A stretch of DNA of 64,000 nt from Diadema setosum (GCF_964275005.1 NC_092697.1:16332138-16396137); one strand, 5' to 3'. Shown: positions 24,739-39,700, numbered from the stretch's first letter. Notes: generated by a model not told the origin, from the sequence alone. A program made the numbers and translations.

Positions 24739-27700
24739 CTCATTCACTCCTTCCCAAGACCTCAATCTTCCTACCGTTGATGAGAAGAAGTTGAGGACAG
24801 GTTGGAGTCTGTCCTGCATCCAAAGTCTGAGGCTCCAGTCTGCGCTGCAACTCAGGAAGATGTCGTTGAGGAATGGCGACCACCGGATCTTGTATATCGG
24901 ACCCTGTTGACCCAATCAGACAAAACATGATCAATGATATAATCTATTGGTTAGCTAAACAGGTCAAGTGCTTGTGCTTGCCTTAATCCCCCTTCCAACA
25001 CTTGACGCAAGACATGGTCAACCAGAAATCATGTATGCAAACTGTGGCCAACCAGAAATACAACCATACTGCCTTGTGCACAAACCGTGGCCGGGTAGAA
25101 ATACATTCATACTACTTTTTGTCATGGTTCAAATCCTTTCTGCGTGGTGCTCTCTCGAATATATAACATATCGTCAGTTACTACTTTTATAAGTTAATGT
25201 GCCATGTACTAGAACAACACTGCTTCTGTGTTGGCTAAAATACTGAGGACATTTTTCTTGAAATTTATTTTCTTTTTCCCTCCCATAAAAGCAGTAGTAA
25301 TATAGACACATAAAAGTGAAAGCTGGCACACAGAAGGTAGCCCATTCAGCTGAACCACTTGTAACATATCTCCATCAAAGAGACTTCAAATTGATTGCTT
25401 CAACAATTCTGTCAACAACACAATCATCATTGGCTCAAGTGCAGAGTATATGGACAAACACACTGTGCATAAACATGCAAAGTCCATACCTGTCCATCTT
25501 TGTCACCAAAATAACGATTCAAGCTAAATGTTGATGTTATTTTTGGCCTCTGATTTTGATGTGGAGGTGTGGCAGAATTAAATGAGCATACCGAAGAATG
25601 AACCTCATGCAAGTGAAATAGGCCTATAAAAGGAAGAAGGAAGGCTGATTGCTTACCGTGTGGCCCTGGTATGTGTCGAGATACTGTTCATTGTAGGAGC
25701 AAGAGCACTTGTGGATAAGGCCGTCTTCAGTCCCAGCGAGATATCTGGTATGTGGAGGAAGAGTGATTGAAGGAGATTAGCAACAGGTGTACGTACAGTG
25801 CCATTCATGTGTGCCTTCAGAGAGGAATTTATAGATGGACAAACTCTATGCCGGACTGCTGCAAAAAACAACTACAGATGGTGCTGATATGGTTTCTCGT
25901 CTGAATCTACCCTCTATTAGATGAAGACACAAGTAAAGCAGAGGGGTGAACAAAAACTCTAATCCGTCTAGATTTGCAACAAAGTAGCATACATCTATGA
26001 CGACTTAAGTGCATATTTCCACAACCTTTTCCTACTGAAAGCACACCATAAAACACACAAAAAAGACCAAAGCTAGATTTCCCACTTATTCCACTGCCTT
26101 TCCATGACCCTGATCTGAATGACTTTGTTCTCAAAGAGACAAAGTATCCCAAACGGGTCTAGGGCAATTACCCCCTGGGCAATTACCCCGAACCCTTCCT
26201 TTGGCCCTAATCCTAATCCCAACCCTGAATCTTATCCTCACCCTAGCCCAAACTCTAACCCTAAACCTAACCCTAATCTTTACTCTAACCTTACCACTGA
26301 CCAGAAATTAGACGGGGGGTAATTGCCCTGATACGATCTCAAACTAATGAACTAACTAAAAGAAAGACAGACAAATAGACAGCTATAAATGCAGACGAAC
26401 AAACACACAGATCCTGAATTTCTTTCATTCATTAAATTCCAGGCACAAAACCCAATGGATAGACCAAAAAAACCCAAAACTTTTGTATGTTCTAGTCTAT
26501 TGATTCCTGAACACTCCTAAAGACCATGCTTACATGTTGGAGTCCTTGGGGTAGAAGTCAAAGGAGAGTCCAGCCGCCTGCCTTGAGATGAATGCCTCTC
26601 CTTTCTCCTTGGTGTCCTTGCTTGGTGTGCTCGGTGTGGCTGCCTTCTTGGTTGCCTTGGCAACTTTCTTCAGCTTCATCAGCTCTGCACTCTCAAAGCC
26701 CTGGATTACACACACAGATGATGTGTCAACAGTATTAAGTATAACTCTGATATTTTCAACAGGAGTGGGACGTAGCTCAACACTAGAATGTATACCCTAA
26801 CTTGCTCTTGCACCTGAAAACATGAAGCAGTGTTTGGCTTTGCAGTCTGAAGTGAAATCTGTGTGCATATAAAACAACAGGCAATTTCGGTTCTGATATA
26901 TGGTCTCCAGTCTTTATCTCAGGCAGCAATATTCTGGCCTGTAAAGTGTATTCTCACATCACTGTTTGAGAGAGACACAAATTCAAAAGTGTGCTATCAG
27001 TTGTGATATGATTCTGATGCATGACAGATACCTGATAGTTTTCAAATTTAGTAGAATAGCATTTAGAGCCATATGTGTGAAAGTAGACAAAACTTTTGTC
27101 ACTGGATGTAGTTCCCAACCTTTTGCTTGCCTACTGATGATCTCCACAATAAATGAGTGAATCTATTCCATCATTCAGAGGTTACTAGTTTCAAGTTATC
27201 AGAAAACTGGTTAAGTTTTGTGGGTTTTTTTTTTTTTTCCAGTAGGCCTATATCAAACACTAAAATGGCTTTGTCTCCTAAAAATGTTTCTCCTTGATGA
27301 CGGTTCTGATCCCACCTTTCTGATCTGCCACTGGGTGACACGCCCATCCGTCGATATGGAAACGAGGACCTCGATGCGCTCATCACTGGACGACCCCCTC
27401 TCTTTGTCCACCCATTGTAGCTGCCAGACAGGGGCTGCATGTTTGGCGTGACTTTCACTTGAGGACACATAGAGTCAGGAGTGACAAGACATTAGATTTG
27501 ATACTGAGGGGTCTAGGGCAATTACCCCGTGGGCAATCACCCCAGACCCTTCCCCTGACCCTAACCCTAGTCCTAATCCTGAACCTATTCCTAACCCTAT
27601 GCCAGACTCTAACCTTAAACCTAACTCCAATCCTAATCTTTACCCTAACCTTATCACTAACCAGCAATTAGCCGGGGGGTAATTGCCCTGATATGGTCAC

Positions 27701-30700
27701 AGAGGGGTCCCTTTGCAATTACAGTTACAACAGAATTGCATATCTTGATACATACCAAATTTTTGTTTATACTTTTTGAAGTTTACTCTCCATATCAGAT
27801 CTATTTTAAAGGTCATCTTTATTACATTTTTTTCCTTTCAAAAATGAATACTAAAAGAAAAAAAGGACAGAAAATTACTCCAAATTGCTCACTAACAAAT
27901 CTATAAGGAGATAGCATCTCAATGCAGTTATTGCCATATTCATGTTCAGGAAGACATGCTAAAATATATTGTAAATGACAAACTTCCAAATGACTTTTCC
28001 AGGAATTCCATGATCAACAAAATCTGAATATATATTAGGTAAGAAAGGAAATTAGTACATTATATAGGTTTGGGCATCAAGAATTCTTCTTGCAAGCAAC
28101 ATCACTGACACAATATAATGAATGATAGTTTCACAGCCCAAAATATTCTGCTCAAATATCCAACTCTCGCTCTCTCTCTCTCCCTCTCTTGTGCAATCTG
28201 TGAAAATCTTTGTTTGCAAAGGCCACAAAGTCATTATTTGCATCATGCCGATTGACTTACAAAAGCAAAAGATGTAACTATGACATGAGCCTTTCTAAAT
28301 TTGTTCAAGAGTTTCATCATACAAAGGATGACCAAAAATAGAAGAATGGATATGTACTTAAGTTTTCATGCAAACAGAAATAGTACAGCAAAGTATCATT
28401 TAATCCGTTGAGGACGAATCCCGAGTATACTTGGGCAGGGGTCTATGGGAAATGTGTGTTGTAGCAAAATCAGTCCGTCCTCAATGGGTTAAGTTAATAA
28501 AAAATGTACAAGTAACTTACTAGCTGTCCAGGATGGGTTCATCACTTGAACTTCTCACATTGTATATTGCCACTGTACCGTTGTAGAGCCCAACCTGAAT
28601 AAGAGAAAAAAAAAATATGCATACTTTAGAATACACACATATATCTAAGGGTTTACATTTGCTTCTTTCATCACAAGTTAAATAAGTAGAGATATTTGCA
28701 TTTTTGTTTGTTTTGTTTGTTTGTTGTTTGTTTTTCGGTGGAGAAACTAAAACTACCTGAATACTCATCATGAAGAAGATAATGACAGTATAATGCTGAA
28801 CTTTGCATTCCCTACATATCACTTGTACTGTGCACAGAGCAAAATCGAAGAGGAAGTGCTGAATGTGACTAGCATAACTATCAGGGTAGGTTTAACATCT
28901 TTCCTTTTTATATCTCGAGATAGTTTCTTTTAACATGGAATATGTGCCAATATATCAAGGTACATAAGGTAATCACAATTGTGAGATATTTAGGAATATG
29001 TTTCTGTGCTTAATGTGTTTATCTGTTCACAGCATTCTTCTTTACAATGCTGACTCTCTGTGTAGCGATGTCAGCGGGGTCGCATTTAACACATTTCCTA
29101 TTCTGCCGACGTGTTAAAAGGTCAATTTTCATCAAAGCACTGTGGCTATATATACAGCTTTAATTTTTTTTAAAAATATCAATAAAATGCACTATAAAGT
29201 ACTAAAAATAAAAAAAAATTAATTTGGTTCACCAAAATGATCGGGAAACTTTCATTCGATAACATTATCGCGGCGCTCCACATCACACAAAGTACATCGT
29301 GCAAGTCGCCATCTTGATTACAGTGACCCCAAATCATTTCTGCTTCCGGGTTGGTTTTTTCTCTCTTGCCTGGTCATATGACGTAGGTATGTAGAGGTAT
29401 TTTCGTCGCTACATCTCCACATGTTGCACATGCGAAATGACCAGTCAGAACTCGACGAGCAGTTCGTTTTCCCCCTAGAAATCTTGTATTTTGGTGAAGT
29501 TTGGAAAAAGAGGCATCAATTTTGTGATTTTGGACCCTGTTTTCTATAGTAAGATCTCGAGGGTTTTGAAAAAACCGGTCTTTATTTGATTTTTGTGGAT
29601 GTTTTTAACCTAGAAACCACTTGCATTTGCAGTAAAAACCTGTCGCATTTTGTCGCAACAGGGATAAGCAAGGCGGTGTCGGGAGAGCTCTCGGGCATCT
29701 TTCGGGACGCAGAATCACGGTTTCGGAGGTGATTACATAGGTTCGTATTTAAGGCCACCTTACGTAGGTATTTTCTTTTTAAAGACACCATATCTCGCTG
29801 CTAGCTCTGCTGCCGTGTGTTTTGTACATCGTGCTGCGCTGTCTGCTACTGTGCAACGCAGAACTGCGATAACTTTATCGCTGAGCGAGTAGGCCTATCT
29901 GCGATCGAGATTATTTCGAGAAGTAGGTAAGTGACAAAGTGGTGAAAATTCCATTTCTACCGAACTTGAATCTCGCTCAGATGAGGTTACTGAATAACTA
30001 GGGTGAGTTTGTGCATGTTTGGAGGTCATTTGATAAACAGGTGCGAAAGTACACTAGCGCCCGTGTTGTGCTAATTACCTTGGTAGGGGGCGGCCCTACT
30101 TCAAATTCATTACTCTGCCGTTTTTGCATATAGAATTTAATTGATTTCCACATTGATTGTTTCCAAAATAAGTTTTCGTTGTCAGCCGGTTGTTCAGTAC
30201 GTGTAAAGCATTTTTTTTTTTCAAACCACCTTAACACTAGGATAAAAGTATTCCATGAATATGGTCTAACGTTACCGTTAGTTCTTAACTTCTAACCAGT
30301 AAACCAGTTAAACTTTACTTACAACGTTGAATAGACTTTCTAACGTTTGTCGTTAGGTCTAAAATATGACAATGTATGTTTCACTTTTCAAATTCACCTC
30401 TTTAAATTCTAACATTACATGTAACAGTTAGACAAAGTCCAAGTTTAAATCGGCAAATTGATTCAATCTTGTCTTGAGTTTATGATGAAGAAGATGTTGG
30501 GTTTTGACTTCGAAGTACAAATGTTTACCAATGCCCCTCTGTATGTATGAATATGATTGTTGTTAGATAGGTTAATCATTAATTATCATTATTGGTCTAT
30601 TGTTATAATAATAATTATTATTTAATATTCAACATTAATGTTATTATTAACAACTGCAGAATACCCCGCCAAGATTTTGGAGGCATGCACGAGATTTTCT

Positions 30701-33700
30701 TGTGCACTGTGTGCGTAGTATCCCGGATGAAATAAAGCACAGTCAGTATGGTCGGGAAATCTCTGGCGGGGTATTCTGTGCAGTTAAGCCAATTATTGTT
30801 AATATTTATCTTAAGCTTATTATAGTGATATTAATGTTTTATTGTCAGGCCCTAACTTTATTAATCATAACATTAGCATAGAGTCTATTCCAAATTAATG
30901 TATAATAAAAAGGTAATTAGAATATTATGATTTTTGCAATATTTTCAGGCCATTTATGATATTATCCAGCAGTGGATCCAGGATTTGAAAATTGGAGCGG
31001 AGGGACAAAATTCAATAAACTTCACTTGTAAAACTCACGAAGGAATAGTGGAATACCCACCAACTCCACTTGACTTCTTGGGAGTCTTCCTCAACAACAT
31101 TAACAATGTGAATGAAAAAAAATTAACAGTTTGAAAAACAACAGAATAAATTAAGATGAAGTACATTTAACCTTACCCAAGTCAAACTCATATAAGTCAA
31201 ATAATTGTCCTACGGTAAGTCAAAGGTCATTTAAAAGTCTATCTTCTCTTTAGATTCTATTGTTTTTTCCCTTCATAAGTCGAAGCTTTTTTCTTGCGTC
31301 CCAACTGATTTGACTTAGGAAAGAGTGACTGTATGAGATTAAGAGTAGAATAATCAAAGGAAAAAAATGCATGATTAAAGATTCATATTTGTATGTTTCA
31401 TTGTAAATCCAAACAGTGCTCTACAATGGATCTAAAGAAGCTACACCCTGCTAGTCAAAAGTTAGCTATAGGTAAAGGCTCCTCAGATAAAGTTGATTGG
31501 CTCTGTCATGTAATCAACCTCAAATTCGGGACTGAAGAAAATTTTTATCAATGCACTCAAATCGATCAAAACTGTCGATCACTATCAGCTCCAACCTTCA
31601 ACGGATATCCTTCAAGCATTTGAGAACGAGTTGGTCTATGCTTCATTTCAAGTAGATTCTACAGTGGAAGAATTTCTTCACAATTCTGGATTTTTATTTA
31701 CAAGTATCTTGTTGGCCCACTTTGGAGACTATTCCTTAGTTACACAAGAGATCCGTGAATTGGAGGATGTTATTTGTACGATCCAACATATGTGTTAATT
31801 CAAGATAATTCCAGCTACATGTAATTCATGATGGCCTCCTCATCTACATCAGTGATCACTCATGATGACATAATAAAGCGATTGAGAACTTCACCAATGT
31901 CTACGGTAGTCGGGTGGTTGGCAGAGCAGAAATCAGGTGTGAGTGTTGTCGCCCTAAAAAAGAAGTTGAAGAATACAGATGAGAAATTCAAAAAACTAAG
32001 AAAAAGTAAACACAGGGAAGCTGGAAAAATGGAAATGGACAATTTCTTAAAAGAAGAATTTGCATTTCCAGCAAGTCCTGTTGAAGCAGAAAGTCACTAT
32101 GTTTCAGTGGAGGGAGAAATGGCTCGAATATACACTCCATCTGGAAGTGAAGAGACCATACATACTCTCGCATCACAACTCAAGAGCAAGGAATGTGCAA
32201 TCAAGGAACTTGATGAAAAACTCCAAAAGATGACTGTAGAAATGGAGTCCAAAGATAAGTTGATACATGTGCTTCAAGAGAGAATTCAAGAAAAGGATGC
32301 AAAACTGCACAGAGTTATGGAGAGTGACAGATACCACAGAAAAAAACATTCAGAATTCAAAGAGTTGGTGCAAAAGAGTCACAAAGAAGAAGATTCATGT
32401 GCACAGCAATCGACTGCAGAAGATTCACAAGCAGATGAAATTGAAGAGATGAGAAAAGAACTCATAGAATTGGAATACAAGTTTGATGTTTTGAAAGAAG
32501 AGGTAAAAGGTGATACATGTACAGTGGAGTTGTATGATGAAGAGGTGAAAACATATACTCCTGAGCTCCAGAGGTGTGTACAAAATCTACTCACAGAAAA
32601 TGTTGGAACTGATCATGTTGGCAATGTGATTACGGAGGTTCTTAAACTTGCTGGGAAACATCCCAACAAACTACCAAGTCGAGGTACAGTGAGAAACATC
32701 AATTTGCAAAGACTTGCAACTGCACAGACCCAAATCGCCCAAGATGTCAGTGAAAAACAAAACACAACTTTGGAAACAGATGAAAGCTCCAAATTCGGCC
32801 AGAAATATGGTGCATATGCGATAAGGGATGAAAGTGGCAGACCGTATGTCCTGGGTCTTCGTGATTTAGCCACCAAATCTGCCAAAGACACCTTGCAGGT
32901 TTTCAAAGATATCTTGTGGGATATTGACAATATATACTATCATCCAGACAACAACTTGGCTTCTCAAAATATGCTTTATCACTTACGAAACACTATGTCA
33001 GATAGAGCGGCAACAGAAATCAAGTTCAATGAGTTGCTTGAGCTCTACAGGGAAGAAATCCTTCCTGCAGTTGTCGACGACTGGAAGAATCTCTCTGAGG
33101 AACTTCAAAATCAAATAACCCGTCTCAACAACTTCTTCTGTGGGTTACATGGACTGGTACATATGGCTGAGACGGTCAACAATGCAGCACGGGAAGTTGA
33201 AGCGCTACACTTCGAAGGTGCTGACAAAGTCCCAATCAAGGACCAGCGATTTCGTAAACCCAATGAATCTGCCATCTGCCGCACGGTTCGTACTGCTTGC
33301 AACGTATTTGCATATGGTGGGGATGCCAAAACAAGCTGTCACGGACGTTTCTTTTCCATGGTCAGTGATGTGCTAAAAGAGAATGGATTTAGAAGCCTAC
33401 CACTGACACCATACCATGGGAATAGATTTAATATTCTTTTTCATAATGCATGCTGTGTGTATTTTCTCCAGCCATATATGGTAGCGTTTTTGGAACAGGA
33501 TGGTGGTGCTCCATGGGTCCTGCATGACCTCAAGACACCATTCTTTCAAGCAGGATGTAAAGCTCTTGGCTTAATCTCGAAACTCATCACAGCCCCTCTG
33601 TGGAACCTCATTGAGGACAAAAGTATCCACATCGTAGACATGAATACTCGCTATCTACAGTTGGTAACGTTCCTGAAGGACACATCCAATGGCAACATGG

Positions 33701-36700
33701 AGGAATTTGTTGCTGGAAATGCCAGACCCTTCCCTGATGTTAGAATAAAGGAGGATGCTCTGTACAAAGCTCTTGTCAAAGAAGCAGAGTGTGATGCTGA
33801 CTGCCAAGTCATCCTAAATGCAGTTTTTCCTGCACTTGCCAAATTGACACAAAAGCTATATCATGACCATCTTCCAGGTGGACGATATGAAGATGCCTCA
33901 GAAGATGTACGGAATGCAGCTAAAGGGACTGCTAAACACAATAAGTACTGCGAAACCATTTTCGCTTACTATGACCAGCTGCTGAGAACAAAGCCACACA
34001 TCTCGACCATTGCGGCAGAGGCAAGTGTCATGTTCACGATGAACAAGACGTCCGAATGGCTCGATGCCAAAAGTGAACAAGAAGAAAGGAAAATCCTGAA
34101 AGAGACCAGGAAGAAAGTGACCGAGATACAAAAGACCTTCAAGGAGAGACAATTGCAGATCCGGCAACAGAAGGCAGAGCAGCTGAAAGAGAAGTTCCAA
34201 AAAGCTGAAGCTGCTAGACAAAAGCAGCTTAACAAAAAGATGCAACAGGTCAATGACATAATTTATTGGGGACTCCTGCAATCTGAAGATCAAGTAGAGC
34301 AAGCAGTGGAAGGGCTGACAAATACTGAAAAGGTCAACCTGCTCAAGGCACAGATAAGGTTCAGGAAAAATGTACTGCAACAAAAGCCAAGTGATCAAAG
34401 TCTCTTCAATTTCTCTGTACAAACTGAAGAAGGCGGTTGTAAAAAGAGGCGGCAGTTGTCACCAGAAGAGCTTGTAGAGAATGTGAAACTTCTAATACGG
34501 GAAAGCCGATAAGGTTCAGGAAAAATGTACTTCAACAAAAGCCAAGTGATCAAAGTCTCTTCAGTTTCTCTGTACAAACCGAAGAAGACGGTTGTAAAAA
34601 GAGGCGGCAGTTGTCACCAGAAGAGCTTGTAGAGAATGTGAAACTTCTAATACGGGAAAGCCTTCTAGGGACGACCACTGAGAAATAACCAAGAGGTCCT
34701 AGCCTGGTGCGAAAGAAAGCTCGACACCGGTTCAACACTGAGGAAGGACCTAAGTGGTGGACGGGAAGAGTTATCTCACATGTGAGACATCTCACAAAAA
34801 CATCGTTGCTTCATAGTTCAATTTCCTGCTCCACCGCATAATGCCAGTTTTTCTCAATTATTGTTCTCAAGTTGTTGAAATTTGTTATTACTAACTACAT
34901 GTGCAGTCAAACCTGTATGTAAGGCTACCCAAGAGATACAAAAAGTGGCCACTCAGACAGATTTGACTGTATATAAATTAACTAATATATTTCTTCTGCT
35001 TTTCAGATAATACGACTGTCCCAGTTCAAACAATTACATGTAACATTTATTTCACATCATTCCATTGTTGATTGAAACATTGAATAAAATATCTTTATTG
35101 AAATTTTGGTGTTTCTTTGTGCATTTGATGAATAATTTGCATGAAATTATTGACATGAGTTACAGGCAGTATTGTTCAACAATGTTTCACTAATGTATTT
35201 CTCTCTATTTCAGATGTTATACACCTTTTCGAGTTCAATGACAGTAGCATTTATTTCACATCATTCCATTGTTCTTTAGTAAAATTCCTTAAGATATCTT
35301 TAATATTGAATGTTTGGTGTTTCTTTGTGAATTTGATGAATAATTTGCATGAAATTATTGACATGAGTTACACGCAGTATTGTTCAACATTCTTTTATTG
35401 ATGTATTTCTCTCTATTGCAGATTACACACCTGCTCGAGTTCAAACAACATTTTTTCACATCATGTCACTTCTTTCATTAAATGTGTTGAATGTCTTTAC
35501 CGTTACATACACATGTAGTTGTCATGTTTTTGCACTTCATAAACAGTTGAGTTTGCATGATTTTTTTTTTTTTTTTTTTATACCGGGTACTTCCATGCAT
35601 TGTTCAAAAACGAAGTTACCCTTTGATTGTGCTGTTAAAATTTTCATTTTTTTTTTATTTTCTTATCATTGACTTTTGTGAGTGCATTAATTTCTTGTTC
35701 ATGAGTTTGCTTGTCTGAGTATTTGCATGTTTGATTTTAAGTTGCTTTTTGTGTACCGTACTGTTAGATTTTATTTCACGCATAGTTTTGATTTCATGTT
35801 TTTTTGTGTTTGGTTTCTTTTTCTGTATGTAGGCCTACATTGTACCCCCCCCCCCCCCCTAATTTCTATGAGTTTGTTATTGGATATACCTTTTCAGAAT
35901 TTGCTTCACATGATGATCATTGCCATTAGTAGGTACTTTTTTTCCACTTGTTTACATTGTTTCCTGCTATTTGGAGTTGACATACTATTTTTTTTTTTCA
36001 TAAAGGTGACTGGTTATCCGTCGTATAACATCGTGTGCTCAGATTCACCGGATACAGTGTACACAAATAGACTGAAGGACGATTGGGAAGCTGGTGATCT
36101 CGTGGTTGAGGAGGACTATTAATGAAGGTATGAAATCAAATGTATAAATTCAAAAGCCTACTGTTGACATCTAAGCTGTAAAATTTCATTTTGGAAATCT
36201 TTGCTTGGAAAACCTGCATAAGGGGTAATAGAGTAAGGAGAAGCAATTCTCCATAAATTGCCGCAGAAGACATACAGTTGAGTGCTACATTTGACAAGCC
36301 ATAACTCAGTAAAGAAACATCAAATTTTAATTATCTCTTCACCTTTGGCTTTGTCTTGCTGAGACCTTTAATATGATATATGGTTTGGCCATATTTCATG
36401 AAAAAAAAAATTTGGTCTAACATAGCTACTCTGTGTTCTATACCATTTTGCTAAACACTTCTGCAAATTACCGACATGCTTCTTTCTAGCCAAATAGCAG
36501 AGCTATGTGTCTTCAAACTTACCGCTAGCAGGTTTGGATTGGATGCTGAGAAATCCATAGCCGTCACTCCTGCCTCACAGTTGAATACCCTCTCAGGATA
36601 CTAATGGTGGGAAAGACCCAAATCAACAGAACACTCATTTGGTGTGGTATAAATGCATCATAATCATATTTTGATATGAATCAGCTAGATACAAGGGTGA

Positions 36701-39700
36701 CTTCGTGACCTTAGAATTCAGCTGATTGTATCCAAGTTGCTATTAATCCTTATCGTACTTTGTTCACTAACTGGCATGTACACCTTGGAGAGCTTTCTTC
36801 ACCGATTGGTACAGATGTCAGCAAACTAACTGTCAATGGAGATTAACTAATCTCCCAGGCAAGCTTCATGGATTATGCTGCTCTGAAAGCAAGTGAAGTG
36901 CCTAACCAACTGAGAAAAAACAGAAAGGTTGTTTGCATCATTGCGTACATGAGCTAATTGTGAACTGGTTTATCTGGAGTTGTCCAATACAACACATCAT
37001 ATTTGAGATATGATCCAAAGACAAACGGTTGGTCACTTTTTTTGAGGGGTGGATGTTACATTTTGCGGTTGCAAGCTTTAAAGGTTACAACACAAAAGTC
37101 ACATTATTAGGAAAATTGGGTAGAAATATGTGAGTGCTAGTGACAACTGCATTGATTTCTTTCTAGTGTGCGTGTGCATGTGTGTGTGTGCGTCTTTGGA
37201 ATCTATTTCTAAAGGCATTTAAGGTACACTCTGTTCACATCTTCGTTGCTATCAACATTGTGATTCACTTAAAGGCATAATTTACCATTTGCAGATGAAA
37301 GAGAAACCCAGCATTTAGGGATAGAAACAACTACTGTAAAAATTTGAATTGGTAAAATTGATGTTAAGTATTGTTAAATATACAAAATGTGAACAACATT
37401 TATAATAAAAATGTTTCCAGACTAAACCGTCTACAGTTATGGTTTATTGAGAAAAATAGAGAAACCTCCTTGATTTTAGGCTTTATCGCGAAAATTTTAT
37501 ATGATACTATGTTTTGTGGTACAACAGACCTCCACATATGCATTAAATGTCATATCTTTAAAATGTTTTAAATCACTGTTCCCAAAGGTAAACAGGATCT
37601 TTAAATGTGTAAAAATAACTTCATTCATCACTGCTTTATGATTGTAATGTTCCTAATATTGGAAATCTAAATGTCTTTTAAAGTGTTTGCCTTCAGTAAA
37701 GCATGTGAGAAATTACATTTGACCAATGTGGCAGCGCTTATGTCATCAACTTGGAAATATAAGGATGAAATATGCGATAAACACTGTGTATTTACCCTTA
37801 TTATCTTACCTCTGGGTTCTTGAGCGACCAGCAACAAGCTAACCCACCCTTCTGTTCCGTAAAGCCAAACTGTCCATAGCCACATGCAAGCAAATCCTGT
37901 CAGAGCAAATTTACATGGATCAATGTTATTTGAATGAATGAAAGAGAATATCACAACAGATGTTTATAGGACTGGAGGATGTTTTAGCCACGAACAACTT
38001 CTTTTAATAATTGAAAACAAATGAATACATAAGTGAATAAATATTGATACTCACATATTATAACATAGGAGGTAACTATGGAAGCAACCTAAATTTTGGG
38101 CCACATGCAGTTAAAAAAAAAAGTAAGAAGTTCCTTCATAAGGAAAAAGACTAATTGAGCCATACTGTTTTTATCTTTTGAAGTCAAGACCATAATAGGA
38201 AAGCCCGAGAGCCTTCATATGGAAAAAACATTTCTTATTTAGCCATGCCATTTAGAATTTCTGAAATGAGGACTCTAGATAAGAAGGGATAACTCATAAT
38301 AAGCAGATCAATATGCAAAAGAACAGGTTCTAAAATGTGATATTAAGTAAACTTGCCACCCTTCTAAGCTGGGATTACACCCACTTCTGGCTTTCTAGCA
38401 GTGGCTCTACCTGTTGAGTGAGAAAAGTAAAAATTACTCACTGGGTTGTTCTTGTTCCACGCCATGCAGCTCACGTTTCTGCCCTTGGTCAGTGAACACG
38501 AATAGGCCCAGAGACGGTCCAGGTTGGGCCCCAGCTGGGTCAGGTTGACCTGGTTGGCGGCGGAGGCGGGCGGCTGGGCGGGTGTGGCTACTGTGGTAGG
38601 GGCGGAGACCTGGCTCTCTGTCTCCTCCGGCTCCGCCTTGTCAATATCTGCAAAGAAGAATCACAAAATGTTTCATCCAAGTGTCCAACAATTCATATGT
38701 ATCATTACGTGTATCATTTCTATCTAAAATTTTGTATCGATTTCAGCATTCAGCAATCACTTTAGCTCCTGATCATAAACACTTTGTTCAGTTATGATTC
38801 CATCCATCCAGGCATCTATCATTTCATTGTTACATTTATCCAATCAATTTCCACTGCCTATCTACATACAAGGATTAACTGAATATTCATACCTGAAAAT
38901 ATGAGGTATTTATGTATGTTCATTTATCTATCTATCCATCTGCTATCCACTTTTATAAGTCTCTTTAGCAATTTGTCCTTGTATGCACATGTCTGTTTGT
39001 CTGTTCATCCATTCATTCATCTATTCATTCTTCCCTCTATCTGCCATGCTACTTCTATTGCATATTAGTTCAGCAGACATTACAGAACCTTAATATCTTA
39101 CCATCCATCAATAAATCTTTCATTTTCTTTGCATCCATCTATCCATCATTATATTTCCCACTTAAGTATCCATCGTTCAATCTATCCATCATTATATTTC
39201 CCTCTTAAGTATCCATCGTTCGATCATTCTATCTACAGGAATGGTACAGTATTGGTTGAAGTGAGGATTCAGCTTTTTAATTTTTTTTTTTTTGAGATAC
39301 CTACAAACCCCTTCATGAAATGTTAAAGAGCACACAATTCTATGAGGAATTCAAATTTTATTTGATGAATATTGGTTTTGAAATGACTGAGATATCCACA
39401 AACAGAGTAAAAGGGAGCGATCTGAATTAAAGGCAGGTCCAACCTTTCAAGAGGATCACCTCCTCTTGGCTATCTCAGCCATTTCAAAACCAATTTTCAT
39501 CAAATAAACTTTGAATTCCTCTCAGAATTATATGCTCTTTCATATTTCATACGAGGTTTCTCATTATTTCAAAATATGATCATCATCTCAAAACATGATC
39601 ATCGAAAAACTGTAGAAAGCTGAAGTCTCATCCCATCCAAAGCTATACCATCCCTTTAATCTATGAATCTGCTGCAATAACAGACTACGGCAGCAGGTGC

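Noticed and set aside
24466-24780. Leu/Ile/Tyr-rich ORF resembling a membrane protein
   Set aside because: Translation of a (TATC)n microsatellite.
25490-25530. Possible extra DNAI4 exon with a GTATGG donor on the minus strand
   Set aside because: The reading from exon 18 (YQGHT) to exon 19 (GPIYKIRWSPF) is complete and matches the usual WD40 text, leaving no room for another exon.
31533-31545. Programmed frameshift in the candidate upstream coding piece
   Set aside because: The frame change is not in the usual -1 direction and no supporting structure was seen; decay, an intron or an assembly error are simpler.
33898-34422. 174-codon minus-strand ORF
   Set aside because: Shadow of the 894-codon plus-strand ORF; low-complexity Leu/Phe-rich with no splice or start support.
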